Of a DNA stretch of 64,000 nt, positions 61,666 to 64,000 are shown piece after piece. Numbering within the stretch: position 1 is the stretch's first letter; every line of letters starts with the position of its first letter. A program made the position numbers and the translations under genes. The notes beneath the pieces are model-generated. The model ran no database searches. It worked only from the letters and a program-made list of their open reading frames with translations, and was not told the DNA's origin. The stretch covers positions 1 through 64,000 of the forward strand of contig JACKMC010000004.1 in NCBI GenBank assembly GCA_024235595.1. The letters run 5' to 3'. The DNA comes from Zoogloeaceae bacterium (GTDB taxonomy: Bacteria > Pseudomonadota > Gammaproteobacteria > Burkholderiales > Rhodocyclaceae).

Positions 61666-63384
61666 GTCCGAACACCTGCCCTGATCTCAAAGGGATTAAG
61701 ACAAACTGTTGCGACAAGTTTAACTTATTTGCCTAGTCCGAACACCTGCCCTGATCTCAAAGGGATTAAGACGCCCTTCGCAGGTCGACCCCTCGCAGGT
61801 CGGCCGTCCGAACACCTGCCCTGATCTCAAAGGGATTAAGACGCGAATCGTTCGCAACCCCGCTACTTTGTTGGTCCGAACACCTGCCCTGATCTCAAAG
61901 GGATTAAGACGCTCACCCCGCACCGCTCGCACACGTCATTTCGTCCGAACACCTGCCCTGATCTCAAAGGGATTAAGACCGAGCTCATGCGAGAGCTCAA
62001 CCCCGGTAATCGTCCGAACACCTGCCCTGATCTCAAAGGGATTAAGACGCCTTAGCGATCGAGGTATTAGCGCTAAACGGAAGTCCGAACACCTGCCCTG
62101 ATCTCAAAGGGATTAAGACGTTCGGCGCCCAGCTGGGCTCCTCGTCATCCTGGGTCCGAACACCTGCCCTGATCTCAAAGGGATTAAGACAGCATAGTCA
62201 TTCAGCCAGCTCTCCAGCCGTCCGAACACCTGCCCTGATCTCAAAGGGATTAAGACGCTTCAGCTCGCGGCCCAGGTCGCTCAGCTTGTCGGTCCGAACA
62301 CCTGCCCTGATCTCAAAGGGATTAAGACCGCATCAAGGCACCATCCCGCCGGGCCAGCGCATCGTCCGAACACCTGCCCTGATCTCAAAGGGATTAAGAC
62401 GCTTATAACCTCACCAATCTGGGCAAGCCTCTGGGGTCCGAACACCTGCCCTGATCTCAAAGGGATTAAGACACCGTCGGCGACTCCCCACTTGGTGCTA
62501 ATCGTCCGAACACCTGCCCTGATCTCAAAGGGATTAAGACGCGGCCTTTACGTCGGATTTGTGCCAGTCCTTGCGTCCGAACACCTGCCCTGATCTCAAA
62601 GGGATTAAGACCGTTCTTCGTCGGTAAGCTCCGCCAGAGCTGCCGTCCGAACACCTGCCCTGATCTCAAAGGGATTAAGACTCGGCTTCGAGAGCCGCCC
62701 GGCAGATCAGGGCGTCCGAACACCTGCCCTGATCTCAAAGGGATTAAGACAGGTTCGCCGGGGTACTTCGACGGCCGGTGCGCCGTCCGAACACCTGCCC
62801 TGATCTCAAAGGGATTAAGACGCTTTCATGCCATCGCCTCCAGCCGCTCCATCAGTCCGAACACCTGCCCTGATCTCAAAGGGATTAAGACGTATTAGCG
62901 CTAAACGGTACTGCGCTCGACTCCCGTCCGAACACCTGCCCTGATCTCAAAGGGATTAAGACGCGTACCTCGCCGCCGTCCCAACGCGGGACTTCCGTCC
63001 GAACACCTGCCCTGATCTCAAAGGGATTAAGACATTGAGCACCGCGATGGCGGCGGCGCGGCCCTGTCCGAACACCTGCCCTGATCTCAAAGGGATTAAG
63101 ACGTTCTTGGTGGGTCATGGTCTTCTCCTATTTCGGTCCGAACACCTGCCCTGATCTCAAAGGGATTAAGACGGTCCTCTTGACTCATTACGGCGCTCAT
63201 GCGGCGTCCGAACACCTGCCCTGATCTCAAAGGGATTAAGACCGTTGAGCATCGCAATACCATCCTGCTCGCTGTAGGTGTCCGAACACCTGCCCTGATC
63301 TCAAAGGGATTAAGACTTGATGGCACTGAACATGGTGATGCTCCTATGTCCGAACACCTGCCCTGATCTCAAAGGGATTAAGAC
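61666..63384 (+). CRISPR. CRISPR array 2: 25 repeats, 24 spacers
   Basis: 37-nt repeat equal to that of array 1 except C instead of A at positions 11 and 21. All 25 copies appear identical, including the last (63348-63384). Spacers are 29-37 nt. Two spacers (62049-62082 and 62892-62925) share a 17-nt core, and several are antisense to likely translation starts. The lack of a decayed end repeat, with an IS630-type element right after it, suggests the trailer end was cut off or continues beyond the element. Confidence 0.98.
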
Positions 63385-64000
63385 TAACAGGCACCCCATA
63401 GGACCCCTGTTATTAACCCGGCAATCAAATAGCTAATTTACTGAGCGTACCGAACATACTCATGGCTGAAATAAGCCCGCACTCGATCCGGCATCGCTGC
63501 AATGCGTTCCATGCACATGCGCGCCTTCTCAAGAAGTGCGGCGGCAGTCGTGGCAATCGGCCCGGAGCGTATCGTCGTCTTCAGATCCCGGTTCAGGTAC
63601 TCATCGGGATTGAGTTCGGGTGCATACGGCGGGAGGTAGAACAGCTCGATCTTATCGGCGTTCTCCGCGACCCACTCGCGCACGCGGTTGGCACGATGCA
63701 CGCGCAGGTTGTCGACGATCAGGAACACCTTGCGCTGGGCGTCCTGAATCAGATCCTTCAAGAAGACGATGAAGCGCTCGGCATCGATGGCGCCCTCGAA
63801 GAAGGAGAAACGCACCAATCCCTGGTTGGTAATCGCCGAGATCATCGATGTCGATCCATGGCGACCGGCCGGCAGCCGAAGTTCGGGCGTCAAGCCTGCC
63901 ATCGAGTAGCCCCGAACCCAGTGCGAGTCTTGGCGAATGGCGGTCTCGTCACCCCAGTAGATCTCGGCATCCTCAGCCTTTGCGCGTGCCACGATCTTCG
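63385..64000 (-). mobile_element. IS630-type element, partial
   Basis: Begins within 2 bp of the last CRISPR repeat, at a TA dinucleotide as expected for IS630 targets, and runs off the window. Near its edge is an inverted repeat TAACAGG/CCTGTTA (63385-63412). Confidence 0.6.
63438..64000 (-). CDS. IS630-family transposase, C-terminal part
   Basis: The open frame reaches the window edge, so the N-terminus is missing. The DDE core is clear: YWGDETAIRQDSHWVRGYS, VFLIVDNLRVHRANRVREW, and FYLPPYAPELNPDEYLNRDLK, the family's hallmark ending. No stop or frameshift is seen in the part present. Confidence 0.9.
   Translation of the reverse strand, partial: KIVARAKAEDAEIYWGDETAIRQDSHWVRGYSMAGLTPELRLPAGRHGSTSMISAITNQGLVRFSFFEGAIDAERFIVFLKDLIQDAQRKVFLIVDNLRVHRANRVREWVAENADKIELFYLPPYAPELNPDEYLNRDLKTTIRSGPIATTAAALLEKARMCMERIAAMPDRVRAYFSHEYVRYAQ

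Overview
The window comes from a GC-rich betaproteobacterial chromosome, most likely Rhodocyclales (Thauera/Azoarcus-like). This rests on protein resemblance, the rpsF-priB-rpsR-rplI-dnaB order, a tetrathionate reductase cluster and a Cmr-type CRISPR locus; no rRNA or complete tRNA is present to confirm it.

Layout. 0-3 kb: ribosomal/replication operon (rpsF, priB, rpsR, rplI, then dnaB) on the minus strand. 3.1-9.3 kb: a MaoC-type hydratase, then a probable iron-acquisition operon (outer-membrane protein, imelysin, di-heme DUF1111 protein, second imelysin, DUF1513 protein) behind a Fur-box-like palindrome. 9.6-11.7 kb: a stand-alone DUF2126 protein. 12-26 kb: an overlapping minus-strand DNA-repair operon (SbcD/YhaO-like nuclease, YhaN/SbcC-like ATPase, recC, recB, recD), preceded by a WYL regulator broken by an in-frame amber codon. 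27-35 kb: ttrBCA facing ttrSR. 35-37 kb: transglutaminase-like protein, N-formylglutamate amidohydrolase-like protein and a small unknown protein. 37-38.5 kb: a gene-poor stretch with a tRNA-Ser 3'-end remnant plus terminator, a 69-aa ORF and a candidate small RNA with its own promoter and terminator; a diverged copy of the RNA motif lies in the leader of the 69-aa ORF. 38.5-41.2 kb: MerR regulator and a VIT/VWA protein.

41.6-64 kb is a type III-B CRISPR-Cas island. One rightward operon encodes a CARF/winged-helix protein of the TIGR02584 ring-nuclease family, Cmr1, Cas10/Cmr2, Cmr3-6, Csx16 (ring nuclease), a Can2/Card1-like CARF nuclease and Cas6. It runs into CRISPR array 1 (37 repeats, 36 spacers), one repeat of which is split by a 1.35-kb insertion sequence. 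Next comes a leftward operon of a dual-OB (DODA) protein and two DUF488 proteins, then a rightward adaptation block cas2, cas1, cas1-like, cas2, feeding CRISPR array 2 (25 repeats, 24 spacers; a repeat variant differing at two positions). The window ends inside an IS630-type transposase gene abutting array 2.

How it works together (inference from family knowledge): Cas6 should process both arrays; the Cmr complex binds target RNA antisense to crRNA; Cas10 has an intact GGDD and should make cyclic oligoadenylate; the Can2-like nuclease is the effector; Csx16 and the CARF-wHTH protein are likely off-switches or sensors. The doubled adaptation block, with a Cas1-like protein lacking the catalytic triad, and the DODA-DUF488-DUF488 operon inside the locus are the least conventional parts.
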